Shown: positions 53,085 through 61,847 of the stretch, piece by piece
Numbering within the stretch: the first letter of the stretch is position 1
Layout: every line of letters starts with the position of its first letter
DNA from: Virgibacillus_O xinjiangensis
Lineage (GTDB): Bacteria > Bacillota > Bacilli > Bacillales > Amphibacillaceae
Reading direction: 5' to 3'
Assembly: GCF_042643145.1 (NCBI RefSeq)
Contig: NZ_JBHRSA010000031.1
Span: 62,001-126,000 of the forward strand
Length of the DNA stretch: 64,000 nucleotides
Program-made: the position numbers and the translations under genes
The notes under the pieces: generated by a model
The model's database searches: none
The model's input: only the letters and a program-made list of their open reading frames with translations
What the model was told of the DNA's origin: nothing

Positions 53085-53114
53085 TTGGGATAAAGTTCCA
53101 CTGCATGCTAAAAT
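53085..53114 (+). promoter_or_regulatory. promoter of the NAD kinase gene
   Basis: TTGGGA at 53085-53090, an 18-bp spacer and TAAAAT at 53109-53114. Confidence 0.55.
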
Positions 53115-53144
53115 GAGGAAAAGCCTATCAATGGAGGTAATCGA

Positions 53145-53945
53145 ATGGCAGCAAGGAACAAAATATTTTTCTACAGTCGAAATTTGAAGGAACTGGAAGA
53201 TCAACTGCAGCCCCTCTATGAATTGGCAGAAAGCAATGGTTTTTTGCTGACAGAAAATGATAAGGAAGCCAATATCATTATCAGTGTCGGAGGAGACGGG
53301 ACCTTTCTACAGGCCGTCAGAAAGACCGGCTTCCGACAAGATTGTCTGTATGCAGGAATCACTATGTCCGGAGAATCAGGACTTTACTGTGATTTTGACC
53401 TGGACAACTCTCAGGAAATGCTGAAATCCCTGCAGAACGAGGAGTTGGAGGTTCGGCGCTTTCCTGTCATCGACGCTGTCATTAATGGGGAAAGAACTTA
53501 CCAATGTCTCAATGAACTGAGTCTCCGTTCTTCCATCATTAAGACCATTGCCATCCAAGTGCAGATTGATGGCAATGCCTTTGAGACCTTCCGGGGAGAC
53601 GGACTGATTGTTGCTACACCGACGGGAAGTACAGGCTATAACAAATCCATCCATGGAGCGGTCATGGATCCGCTACTTGAGGGGTTCCAAGTATCAGAAC
53701 TGGCCTCTCTGAACAATAACCGTTATCGTACCCTTGGGTCCTCTTTCATTTTAGGAAAAGAACGTACACTCACCTTGGAAGTCATCCAGGATGGAAATGA
53801 TTATCCGATTATCGGGTTGGACAACGAAGCTTATCCTATCCAAAACATCAAGGATGTAGAGGTGACATTGAGTGATAAAATGATCAAAACAGTAAAACTC
53901 AAACATAATTCTTACTGGGAAAGAGTAAGACGGACTTTCTTATAG
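53145..53945 (+). CDS. ppnKB: NAD kinase (second Bacillus type, YtdI/PpnKB)
   Basis: Phosphorylates NAD to NADP. The 266-residue protein has the SVGGDGTFLQAVR phosphate loop (about 50-60), CLNELSLRSS in place of the common NE motif and the LIVATPTGSTGYNKSIHGA segment. Position next to ytcJ and ytfI-ytfJ matches B. subtilis ytdI/nadF-type kinase rather than the main nadK. Start behind ATGGAGG. A strong terminator follows, shared with ytcJ. Confidence 0.93.
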   Translation: MAARNKIFFYSRNLKELEDQLQPLYELAESNGFLLTENDKEANIIISVGGDGTFLQAVRKTGFRQDCLYAGITMSGESGLYCDFDLDNSQEMLKSLQNEELEVRRFPVIDAVINGERTYQCLNELSLRSSIIKTIAIQVQIDGNAFETFRGDGLIVATPTGSTGYNKSIHGAVMDPLLEGFQVSELASLNNNRYRTLGSSFILGKERTLTLEVIQDGNDYPIIGLDNEAYPIQNIKDVEVTLSDKMIKTVKLKHNSYWERVRRTFL

Positions 53946-53950
53946 ACAAA

Positions 53951-53985
53951 AGAAATCCTTCCCGCTACGCGCGGGAAGGATTTCT
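53951..53985. terminator. bidirectional terminator of NAD kinase and ytcJ genes
   Basis: AGAAATCCTTCCCGC and GCGGGAAGGATTTCT, 15-bp perfect stem with a 5-nt loop, lying across the ytcJ stop codon. Confidence 0.9.
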
Positions 53986-55563
53986 TTCGTATACTATGTC
54001 TCCATCAACAACCGTCATTTCGATCGGTATGTCACTGATTTTTTCGGCGTCTGTCTGGAAGATATCTTCTCCAAGAACCGTAAAGTCTGCACGGTATCCG
54101 TCTACAATAACACCTCGGCTATCTTCCTGATTGACTACATATGCACTCCCTGCGGTATATAACCGAACCGCCTGATACACGGAAAGCTTTTCTTCTGGAT
54201 GATATACCTGATCATTGATGGTAGATTTTCGAGTGACGGCCGCTTCAATTCCGACCAGTGGATCAACCTCCTCAATCGGGGCATCAGATCCGCCTGCACA
54301 AAAAATGTTGTTTTCGATCATGGTCTTCCAGGCATAGGAAAGTTCCAGCCGCTTCTCTCCTAGCCGGTCGATGACCCATGGAAAATCGGAGGTCATAAAA
54401 GAAGGTTGAATATCCACCACTGCTGGGAGTTCTTTGAGCAAGTCCAAGGTGGATTCATTCAACATGACCCCATGAATGATACGATCCCTCGCTCCGTTTT
54501 CAAGCGGATACTTCTTTATTAATCCAGCAATTTCTTCGACAGCCTTATCGCCGATAGCATGGACAGCAACCGGAAGCTGATGTTTCCTTGCCTTCTTTAT
54601 GATTTGTTCCAATTCCTGGGTCTCATGAATGGCAAATCCTTTGTTACCCGGATCATCGGAATAATCTTCGGAGAGCCAAGCTGTCCTGCCTCCAAGAGCA
54701 CCGTCGGAAAATATCTTCACCGCCCCCATTTCTACATAGCGGGTACCATCCAAATAACGGAGACGGTCTTGGATCAACTCATCTACCACCTCATGATGGA
54801 CAAGCAGATGTGCCTTGAACTTACGATCTTTATGGAGAGCACTATGGTAAGCATCGAGCGTCTTTCTGTATCCATAGTAATTCAAATCTTCGGTATGGCC
54901 GCCTACCAATCCTTTGGAATGCAGATCATCAACCGCTATCTTGATCACTTGCTCCAAGTAACTTTGGGAGACATCAGGGAGCGAAGTCTTCACCAGATCC
55001 TGTGCATTATCCAGAAGGTATCCGGTCACTTCCCCATTTTCATCCCGGACAATCCTTCCCCCTTGAGGGTCAGCTGTATTTTTATCGATGGAAGCAATTT
55101 CCAATGCTTTTGTATTGGCGATCAGAGCATGCCTGCAGATCCGGGTGAGCATCATAGGATTATCTGGTGCAATGCTGTCGAGCTCTTCTCTGTTAATGAT
55201 GGAAGGCGTATCCCATTGATTTTCGTTCCATCCCTCTCCAATGAGCCATTCTCCATCAGATAAATATGGTATGCGATTCTGCAACGCTTCTTTTACCTCT
55301 TCTGCTGAGGTCATTTGTGACAGGTCAAGCCTGAGGAGCTTCTCCCCATGCATGACAATATGCAGATGACTATCGACAAGGCCGGGTATCATCGTCCTTC
55401 CTTGCAAGTTTACCTCTTTATCAATATCATCATAAAACGTATGGTATAATTTCTCATATGTACCAGCAGCCTTGATCGTATCATCTACCGTGAAAACAGC
55501 TTCTACCATAGAGCCTTCCTTTTCCATGGTATAAATTTGTCCTCCAAACCATAAAATCCCCAT
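53965..55563 (-). CDS. ytcJ: YtcJ-like amidohydrolase
   Basis: A 532-residue member of the amidohydrolase-3 family with the metal motif GLVDSHLHIVMHG near the start, a conserved GEGWNENQW segment, GALGGRTAWL, HAIGDKAVEE and the late ligand GSDAPIEEVDPL. Related enzymes hydrolyse N-substituted formamides or other amides; the natural substrate is unknown. The ATG at 55563 (MGILWFGG) follows GGAAGGGG; the longest frame adds nine codons containing that site. Its stop lies within a terminator shared with the NAD kinase gene. Confidence 0.9.
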   Translation of the reverse strand: MGILWFGGQIYTMEKEGSMVEAVFTVDDTIKAAGTYEKLYHTFYDDIDKEVNLQGRTMIPGLVDSHLHIVMHGEKLLRLDLSQMTSAEEVKEALQNRIPYLSDGEWLIGEGWNENQWDTPSIINREELDSIAPDNPMMLTRICRHALIANTKALEIASIDKNTADPQGGRIVRDENGEVTGYLLDNAQDLVKTSLPDVSQSYLEQVIKIAVDDLHSKGLVGGHTEDLNYYGYRKTLDAYHSALHKDRKFKAHLLVHHEVVDELIQDRLRYLDGTRYVEMGAVKIFSDGALGGRTAWLSEDYSDDPGNKGFAIHETQELEQIIKKARKHQLPVAVHAIGDKAVEEIAGLIKKYPLENGARDRIIHGVMLNESTLDLLKELPAVVDIQPSFMTSDFPWVIDRLGEKRLELSYAWKTMIENNIFCAGGSDAPIEEVDPLVGIEAAVTRKSTINDQVYHPEEKLSVYQAVRLYTAGSAYVVNQEDSRGVIVDGYRADFTVLGEDIFQTDAEKISDIPIEMTVVDGDIVYERNPSRA

Positions 55564-55635
55564 GTTTTCATTCCCCTTCCAAATATCCATCTATCTTTTA
55601 CTTTACCTATTTTTACGACAAAATACAAAACTCGA

Positions 55636-55660
55636 GGGCTATCCTCTAAGAGGATAGCCC
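55636..55660 (-). terminator. terminator of the SASP gene
   Basis: GGGCTATCCTCT/AGAGGATAGCCC, 12-bp perfect inverted repeat with TTTTG shortly after on the minus strand. Confidence 0.8.
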
Positions 55661-55689
55661 AATAACCATAGTATTTTATTGAATTTTAC

Positions 55690-55899
55690 TTATTGTTGGC
55701 CTTGTTGGCCGCCAAATTGTTGTTCAGCCATTGAAACTAGACGTTTTGTGATTTCCCCACCAACAGACCCATTGGCACGGGAAGTAGTATCTGCACCAAG
55801 TTGTACACCAAATTCCTGAGCAATTTCCATTTTCATTTGGTCTAAAGCTTGTTGAACACCAGGCACTAGCAATTGATTTGAATTATTGTTATTTGCCAT
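55690..55899 (-). CDS. alpha/beta-type small acid-soluble spore protein
   Basis: A 69-residue DNA-coating spore protein that protects spore DNA from UV and heat and is degraded on germination. The GPR protease site region EIAQEFGVQLGAD (about 24-37) and the signature TSRANGSVGGEITKRLV (about 39-55) are intact. Asn-rich N-terminus and Gln-rich C-terminus are usual. Start behind AAGGAGGTGA. A sigma-G-type promoter sits just upstream. Whether it is the counterpart of sspA or a paralogue is not decidable here. Confidence 0.96.
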   Translation of the reverse strand: MANNNNSNQLLVPGVQQALDQMKMEIAQEFGVQLGADTTSRANGSVGGEITKRLVSMAEQQFGGQQGQQ

Positions 55900-55923
55900 G
55901 TCAGTTCACCTCCTTGGTACGCT

Positions 55924-55953
55924 TATGATGTGTACCAAGAGAGCAAATCATAC
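55924..55953 (-). promoter_or_regulatory. sigma-G promoter of the SASP gene
   Basis: GTATGA at 55948-55953 and CATCATA at 55924-55930 with a 17-bp spacer fit the sigma-G consensus. Perfect 8-bp inverted arms CTTGGTAC (55913-55920) and GTACCAAG (55932-55939) surround the -10. Confidence 0.65.
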
Positions 55954-55999
55954 ACAGAGAAGACTGGTATTTGTTGGCTGAAAAACCATTGATTTCTTA

Positions 56000-57202
56000 T
56001 TAGAATAGTTCATCAAGTTCATCCGAGCGTTTCTTCTTATCATCTAAGCGGATGGTCTCAATCCCCTCTACCGCCTCATCAATCAGCTGACTGAAGTCCT
56101 TCTGTGCCTCAAATTGATTAACTTTCTCCCTTGTAGGCTTGGTTTTGGGAGATTTCGGCACAAAAATCGTGCAGCAGTCTTCATAGGGAAGGATAGAGGT
56201 TTCGTATGTCCCTATATTCCGTGATATGTCAATGATCTCATGTTTATCCATAGCAACAAGGGGGCGAAGAATCGGATAGTTGGTCACTTCATTGATCGTG
56301 TGCATGCTTTCCATCGTTTGGCTTGCAACCTGTCCTAAATTCTCCCCGGTAGTCATGGAGAGAATGGACTCCTGTTCGCACACCCTTTCACTGATCCGCA
56401 TCATCATACGCCGCATGATCGTCATTGCATAATTCTCTGGCATCTCCCGAAAAATTTCCTGCTGAAGTTTAGTGAACGGAACAATATGCACCTTTACCGT
56501 TCTCCCATAGTTCGTCAGCTGCTCTGCCAGGTCGAGCACCTTCTGTTTTGCCCTTTCACTAGTGAAAGGAGGTGAATGAAAATGAATAGCTTCAATCTGC
56601 ACACCGCGTTTCATGGATAGATACCCTGCAACAGGACTATCAATACCGCCTGATAACAAGAGCAGCGACTTTCCTGCCGTTCCAACTGGCAATCCGCCCA
56701 GACCAGGAATGACACGGGAAGTAATATAAGTAGCTTCCAACCTGATTTCCACTTTTATTTCCATATCAGGGTGGTGGACATCCACCTTGTACCCTTCTGT
56801 ATTGGATAGCAAATGACCTCCCAGGACCTGGTTCATTTCCTGCGAAGCGATTGGAAAGTCTTTATCAATTCGTTTGACGCTTATTTTGAACGTTTGGATA
56901 TGATCCCCGCTTTGCAGCGCATACAGTGCCCCTGCCTTCACTGCTTCCACTTCGTTTTCCACTTTGATTGCTGGACTCAGACTGTGAATTCCGAAGATAT
57001 TCCTCAATTTATCAATGATCGGGCCTGCTTCATGCCCATTCAACAGGACGAACATCCGCCCCTGCGTCCGTTTCACTTTTGCATCAGGAAATTCCTTCAG
57101 TTTATGTTGGATGTTTTCCTGCAGTTTAAGTATGAACTGCTTCCTGTTTTTTCCCTTTAAAGCCATTTCTCCATATCTGATTAAAATATGATCATATTGC
57201 AT
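56000..57202 (-). CDS. thiI: tRNA 4-thiouridine synthetase ThiI
   Basis: Adds sulfur at uridine 8 of tRNA. The 400-residue protein has an N-terminal ferredoxin-like and THUMP region (about 1-165), the PP-loop SGGIDSPVAG near 185 and the AANH domain. There is no C-terminal rhodanese domain, as usual in Bacillus. The start chosen is the ATG at 57202, nine bases after GGAG; the ATG six bases earlier is too close. It directly follows the cysteine desulfurase gene, its sulfur donor. Confidence 0.96.
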   Translation of the reverse strand: MQYDHILIRYGEMALKGKNRKQFILKLQENIQHKLKEFPDAKVKRTQGRMFVLLNGHEAGPIIDKLRNIFGIHSLSPAIKVENEVEAVKAGALYALQSGDHIQTFKISVKRIDKDFPIASQEMNQVLGGHLLSNTEGYKVDVHHPDMEIKVEIRLEATYITSRVIPGLGGLPVGTAGKSLLLLSGGIDSPVAGYLSMKRGVQIEAIHFHSPPFTSERAKQKVLDLAEQLTNYGRTVKVHIVPFTKLQQEIFREMPENYAMTIMRRMMMRISERVCEQESILSMTTGENLGQVASQTMESMHTINEVTNYPILRPLVAMDKHEIIDISRNIGTYETSILPYEDCCTIFVPKSPKTKPTREKVNQFEAQKDFSQLIDEAVEGIETIRLDDKKKRSDELDELF

Positions 57203-57208
57203 ATACAT

Positions 57209-58348
57209 CTACTCCATAACTTCTTTGAATTGTTTGATGGACCGTTGAAGAGCGGATAAAAATGTGTCAATCTCTTCCTTGGTATTATCATAAGACAGGC
57301 TGACCCTCAAGGCAGAGACATTACGGTCAGTTCCCCAGCCACATGCGGCAAGGATTTTGCTTTCATCTTTCTGTTTGGAAGAACAGGCCGACTTCGTCGA
57401 AATGTAGATTTCTTCTTCACCCAGCATGTGGATCAATACTTCCGGCTTTGTACCCAAAACAGAAAAGTTCATGATATGTGGAGCGGAGTTTCTCGGTGTA
57501 TTGACTTTTATCCCGTCCATCGTCTCCAGCCGATCACGTAGATAGCCCAACAGTTGCCGGAGCTTGTCGGCTTCCGTTCTTTCCCGTTCCTTAATCAGCC
57601 GCAACGCTTTGACCATCGACACAGCACCTGCGAGATTCTCTGTCCCCGACCGATGGCCGGATTCCTGCTCGCCTCCATGCAGAAGTGGGAACATCGTCGT
57701 CCCCTTTTTTATATACAAAATACCTGTCCCTTTCAGACCATGTATCTTATGCCCAGAGAAAGTGCATAAGTCGATGCCGTTGTTCCCCAACTTGAGTGGG
57801 ACTTTTCCAGCCCCCTGGACATTGTCCACATGGAAGAACAGCTTGGGATATTGTTTGGCAATAGAAGCCACTTCTTCAACCGGCTGGATGGAGCCAATTT
57901 CATTGTTTACATGCATCAAGGAGATCAGAATGGTATCTTCCCTGATTGCCGACTTTACGTCCGTAATTGATACTACACCATCTTCATTGACAGGTAAATA
58001 GGTGACCTCAAATCCGAGTTGCTCCAGTCCCCTGCATGCCTCTTCGACGGACGGATGTTCGATTTCCGATGTGATGATATGCCTACCGCGGTTCTGATGC
58101 TGTAAAGCAATACCCTTTATTGCTGTATTATTCCCTTCTGTCCCTCCCGAAGTGAAAATGACCTCCTGCTCCGAAACGCCAAGCAAATTTGCTGCCTGCT
58201 GTTTTGCCCGTTGCAAAAGCTTCTCTGTCTCTCCGCCAAATTGATGGATGGAAGAAGGGTTCGCATAGTATTTATTGGTGACTTCTTTAAAACTTTTCAC
58301 TACGGATGGATGCGGTTTTGTCGTTGCACTGTTATCTAGATAAATCAT
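57209..58348 (-). CDS. nifZ: cysteine desulfurase NifZ (ThiI partner)
   Basis: PLP enzyme that takes sulfur from cysteine. The 379-residue protein has the PLP lysine in TFSGHKIHGLKGTG, the TSGGTEGNN phosphate-binding turn and the catalytic cysteine loop STKSACSSKQ. In B. subtilis the desulfurase encoded directly before thiI supplies sulfur for s4U8 synthesis; the 6-bp gap here implies the same pairing. Start behind AAGGAG. A 118-nt structured leader precedes it. Confidence 0.93.
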   Translation of the reverse strand: MIYLDNSATTKPHPSVVKSFKEVTNKYYANPSSIHQFGGETEKLLQRAKQQAANLLGVSEQEVIFTSGGTEGNNTAIKGIALQHQNRGRHIITSEIEHPSVEEACRGLEQLGFEVTYLPVNEDGVVSITDVKSAIREDTILISLMHVNNEIGSIQPVEEVASIAKQYPKLFFHVDNVQGAGKVPLKLGNNGIDLCTFSGHKIHGLKGTGILYIKKGTTMFPLLHGGEQESGHRSGTENLAGAVSMVKALRLIKERERTEADKLRQLLGYLRDRLETMDGIKVNTPRNSAPHIMNFSVLGTKPEVLIHMLGEEEIYISTKSACSSKQKDESKILAACGWGTDRNVSALRVSLSYDNTKEEIDTFLSALQRSIKQFKEVME

Positions 58349-58466
58349 TCATTAAAGCTCCTTATTTCAGAAAACTTGCCTGCGCCTTTCATCGGCGCAG
58401 GCTGGATCATCCTCTTATTTTCCTGGTTAGACTGCCTCTCTGCAGCCAGTCATATTACTGGTCCTT
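58349..58466 (-). ncRNA. structured 5' leader of nifZ-thiI, possible RNA regulator
   Basis: Downstream of a TATAAT at 58473-58478 lies a roughly 118-nt leader with several stems: a CCAGT/ACTGG hairpin, a CTGC/GCAG hairpin, and a perfect 9-bp G+C-rich stem GCCTGCGCC/GGCGCAGGC (58378-58402) followed by AAGTTTT just before the ribosome binding site. It matches no leader class I know. It could be an attenuator or just a stable UTR. Confidence 0.4.
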
Positions 58467-58491
58467 TTTTGCATTATAGCAGCTAAAAGAC

Positions 58492-58560
58492 AAAAGGGAA
58501 GGCTGACTTAGGAAGGATCCTTTTCATATCCTTTTCCTAATGACAGCCTTTATCCCTTTT
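58492..58560 (-). terminator. ezrA terminator (long imperfect hairpin)
   Basis: A nested imperfect inverted repeat (AAAAGGGA-AAGGCTGtc-TTAGGAA-GGAT and its complement) spans about 69 nt after the ezrA stop, followed by TGTCTTTT on the minus strand. Confidence 0.75.
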
Positions 58561-60258
58561 TTATGAACCACTGCTTACCATCTGGAATTCTTCTATGCGT
58601 TTTAATGCGCCAGGTTCAATTTCTTCTACCGCTTTGGCTGCTTGTTCCAAGGCCAATTCATATTCATAGGACCTGAACAGCCGTTCAGCCTCCGCCAATT
58701 TCCCTGCAAGTACTGCATCCTGGCTGCGGTAACGGTTGGCATACTGGATGACCTGCTCTGTCAGATAGGCCTGTTCCAGCATCATTTCCGTCTGCTCCAT
58801 AGCCTTATCCACAGCTTCTTTTGAATCGTTCAGAGCTTCCTGTACCTTGACCATATCAAGCGGTTGTCTCTCCAATGCCTCTAGTACCCGTTCGTTTTTG
58901 CTGGATGCTTCATCTAGAAGGTTCCATATGAAGGTCGGCACTCCCGGAATATTGCTTTTCTTCAGCTTCCTGCCAACACCCTGAAGCTGTGTACGTATTT
59001 CCATGAGTTTTTCTTTAGCTTCCAATTCGTCCTTCCGGAGATTTTGGATTCTCTTCTTGAATTCCTCGTGTTTTTCCTGAAGCTCTTCCACCTCGCGGAA
59101 ACCTTCTTCCACCTTCTGGCGCACTTCCGAGTGGGCTGCATCTTCATTCTCCAAATCCTCAGCCATGTCGACAAGCTGATCTCTTAAGGAAGAAATCGTC
59201 GACTCGATGCTGAGATATTTTTCCATATCACCGTCTTCCAACTGATAAGCTTCCCTTAGCTCCTGAAGGTCTTCTTTTGTTTCGGAAAACGTGATGGTCA
59301 ACTCATTTAACGTATTTTCATATTCTGGCATTTCCTTTTCTAGGTAATTCTTTGCCACAGCTTCTTTTTCCAGCTGATCATACATTTCTGTTATAGCTGC
59401 TTCCACCTCTGCCACGGTTTCGCTTGCACCTTCCATTTCCGCATTTTCCAACTTGCTGACATTATTTGCCAGTTTCTCCTGATATGTAAGAATTTCAGTT
59501 TTAAACCCAAAATGGGACACATGGTAGCCGGCCTCTTTCATTTCATTCAAGCCTTCCATGAGGTTATCCAGCTGAGCAGGAAGCTCCTGCTTCGATTTCT
59601 TATACAGAGGAGGGAAACTCTCGATTTGCTGCTGCAATTCCTCTACTCTTTCCTCCAGCTGATCGACGAATGCCTTTGCCTCCAGATAATTCCCTCCATC
59701 AATAAGCACCTCATATTCTTCCAGCATATCTTCCAGTTTGTCGATTTCCCTGTCAAAATGCAGCTCTGCTTTCCCATACTGGTAGCGGTTCTGTGATACC
59801 TGTTTCCTGAGGGCTTTCACCTGCGGCTGAATTTTCTCAACCCCCGTTCGGCTGGACTTTTCAGAGTTCACCAACTGGTCTACCTCTGCCAAAATGATTT
59901 CAATTCTTTTTTCAATCGATTGAAGAATTTCTTCCACATCCCCCAAAATCCGTTTGGACTTGGCAAATAGGTAGCGGTCAGCCGCTTCTTCTGCATCGAA
60001 TAGATGCTCTTCAATATCCGGCAGCTCCTTAGATGCGATGGTATCCCAGCGCTCTTTCCAATCTTCAAACTTCTCCTGTGTTTCACCTGATAGGTTGAGG
60101 CTCTTAATACGGGATAAATGGGCTGCAATGTTCCGATCCATGATATCCATTTTCCATGCCTCATACTTATCTACTTCATCATAAACCCGCTTACGTATAA
60201 TCAGGCCGACTATGATTAATAAGATGATTGCCAATATGATTCCAATAACGTATGCCAT
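58561..60258 (-). CDS. ezrA: septation ring formation regulator EzrA
   Basis: Membrane-anchored regulator of FtsZ ring position. The 565-residue protein has a single N-terminal membrane helix (about 3-21) with the bulk in the cytoplasm as spectrin-like coiled-coil repeats rich in Glu, Lys and Leu; the conserved C-terminal LAEAERLFRSYEYELALEQA segment (QNR patch region) is present. Length is typical. Start behind GGGGGG. It is transcribed alone, with a strong terminator. Confidence 0.97.
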   Translation of the reverse strand: MAYVIGIILAIILLIIVGLIIRKRVYDEVDKYEAWKMDIMDRNIAAHLSRIKSLNLSGETQEKFEDWKERWDTIASKELPDIEEHLFDAEEAADRYLFAKSKRILGDVEEILQSIEKRIEIILAEVDQLVNSEKSSRTGVEKIQPQVKALRKQVSQNRYQYGKAELHFDREIDKLEDMLEEYEVLIDGGNYLEAKAFVDQLEERVEELQQQIESFPPLYKKSKQELPAQLDNLMEGLNEMKEAGYHVSHFGFKTEILTYQEKLANNVSKLENAEMEGASETVAEVEAAITEMYDQLEKEAVAKNYLEKEMPEYENTLNELTITFSETKEDLQELREAYQLEDGDMEKYLSIESTISSLRDQLVDMAEDLENEDAAHSEVRQKVEEGFREVEELQEKHEEFKKRIQNLRKDELEAKEKLMEIRTQLQGVGRKLKKSNIPGVPTFIWNLLDEASSKNERVLEALERQPLDMVKVQEALNDSKEAVDKAMEQTEMMLEQAYLTEQVIQYANRYRSQDAVLAGKLAEAERLFRSYEYELALEQAAKAVEEIEPGALKRIEEFQMVSSGS

Positions 60259-60409
60259 ATGTATGTAAGCCCCCTAACCTAATTCCCATAAGAGGCAGCG
60301 ATTACAGAAGCCTCCTGAAGAACAATTTGCCATTAAGATTCCGACGTAATTTTTCTATTACCTATAATACCATGTCACTAGCAATTTTGGCTAAAAATAT
60401 ACAAATTTA

Positions 60410-61090
60410 TTAAGGATTCTCCTTCATGGGAGATATTCTGCTGTTGGAAGTCCTGCCATGCGTTTTCCCCTCTGTATGGCCTTCCTTCCCAGCCACAAGA
60501 AAGTCCAACCATTGATGGACGGTTTTGACATACTTCCTGACAAATGCTTGATGGGAATATTCACCAACCACTTTATCCTTCCATTCGTTCTGCATGACAT
60601 AAGGGGTGATTAGCATACCTTTTAACTGGAGCAGCAAGAAATCAGCTTCCGGTACGTTCCCCCTGTAACTTTTCAAAGCTTGATAGAAGGCATTGCTGAT
60701 CAAGTGATTTTCTTTTGCCAGGTATGTCACTGCCATTTCACGCACGAAAACGGAGTCTAAAGAAAGCTCCCTATGGATGAAACAGGAGAATTGATGATGT
60801 TCCTGTTTATACTGTATGATGCTGAACACCAATTGTTTCAGCCGCTCCAAATTAGAAGCTTCTTCCATTTGGTCCCAAACCTCTTCCATTCTTTTCAGAT
60901 ATGCTTCATAATATTGAGTAACAGCATACTCCAGCAGTCCTTGCTTGCTTTTAAAGTAGTAACTGATCAGTGAGACATTCACGGAAGCTTTATCAGCAAT
61001 ATCTCTCACAGAGGTCCCGCTGAAACCCTTTTGATAGAACAAGGATGAGGCTGCTTTAATCACTTTTTGCTTAGAAGGGTTCTTTTTCAT
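60410..61090 (-). CDS. refZ: TetR family regulator RefZ
   Basis: DNA-binding protein that in B. subtilis regulates Z-ring position during sporulation by binding sites near the origin. The 226-residue protein has an N-terminal TetR helix-turn-helix with GTSVRDIADKASVNVSLISYYF and a helical ligand-type domain. Position beside ezrA and the GAF-domain reductase gene matches yttP/refZ. The ATG at 61090 (MKKNPSKQ) lies nine bases after AAGGAG. The basic C-terminal tail (about 25 residues, Gly/Arg/Ser rich) is longer than I expect for the family. Confidence 0.85.
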   Translation of the reverse strand: MKKNPSKQKVIKAASSLFYQKGFSGTSVRDIADKASVNVSLISYYFKSKQGLLEYAVTQYYEAYLKRMEEVWDQMEEASNLERLKQLVFSIIQYKQEHHQFSCFIHRELSLDSVFVREMAVTYLAKENHLISNAFYQALKSYRGNVPEADFLLLQLKGMLITPYVMQNEWKDKVVGEYSHQAFVRKYVKTVHQWLDFLVAGKEGHTEGKTHGRTSNSRISPMKENP

Positions 61091-61217
61091 CTGATTCAAC
61101 TCCTTACATGTCATTTACGACAGGGAGACAGAATATCCTGCATTTTTATCTCGACAAAATACATATTCAATGTCGACTATTGGTAAGTCAAATGTTCATT
61201 ATGAAAGGAAGATGTAT

Positions 61218-61700
61218 ATGTTTCAAGCAACTGCCTACTCTGGAGACAGGGTGAAAGATTACGAGTTACTGAACAAGCAATTGAAGGCCCTCATCGAGGA
61301 CGAAACTGATTCCATTGCCATCCTGTCCAATGCCTCTGCACTGTTGAATCAATTCTTGAAGGAAGTGAACTGGGTCGGATTCTATCTATGGAAGGAAGAT
61401 GAACTGATACTTGGCCCATTTCAAGGATTGCCTGCCTGTGTGAAAATCCCCTATGGGAAAGGGGTGTGCGGAACAGCTGTCAAAGAACGCAGCACCCAAC
61501 GTGTAGCTGATGTTCATCAGTTCCCAGGGCATATTGCCTGTGACAGTGCAAGCCGCTCGGAAATTGTGGTACCGATTATGGTAGACGGCTTCATCTATGG
61601 AGTGCTGGATATCGACAGTCCAATAACAGATCGCTTTGACGAAACGGATCAACAATACTTGGAAGAATTCACTGCCATCTTGGAGGCTCATCTCAGCTAA
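61218..61700 (+). CDS. free methionine-(R)-sulfoxide reductase (GAF domain)
   Basis: Reduces free methionine-R-sulfoxide. The 160-residue single GAF domain keeps the three cysteines of the fRMsr family: LPACVKIPYGKGVCGTA and HIACDSASRSEIVVPI. It matches YtsP-type proteins of Bacillus next to refZ. The start chosen is the ATG at 61218 (MFQATAY) behind GAAAGGAAG; the longest frame starts 16 codons earlier in leader sequence. Divergent from refZ. Confidence 0.92.
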   Translation: MFQATAYSGDRVKDYELLNKQLKALIEDETDSIAILSNASALLNQFLKEVNWVGFYLWKEDELILGPFQGLPACVKIPYGKGVCGTAVKERSTQRVADVHQFPGHIACDSASRSEIVVPIMVDGFIYGVLDIDSPITDRFDETDQQYLEEFTAILEAHLS

Positions 61701-61847
61701 AACACTCGTTGCCGGAAGGTTTCAAAACTGATCCTCCTCAACTGACTCCCACAACATATGTTTTAAAACCGTACTATTCCGGGTAAATATATTAAAAATT
61801 TGTCTTAATGGAATCGTAAGAAACCCTGATTAATAGGAGGTTTTTAC

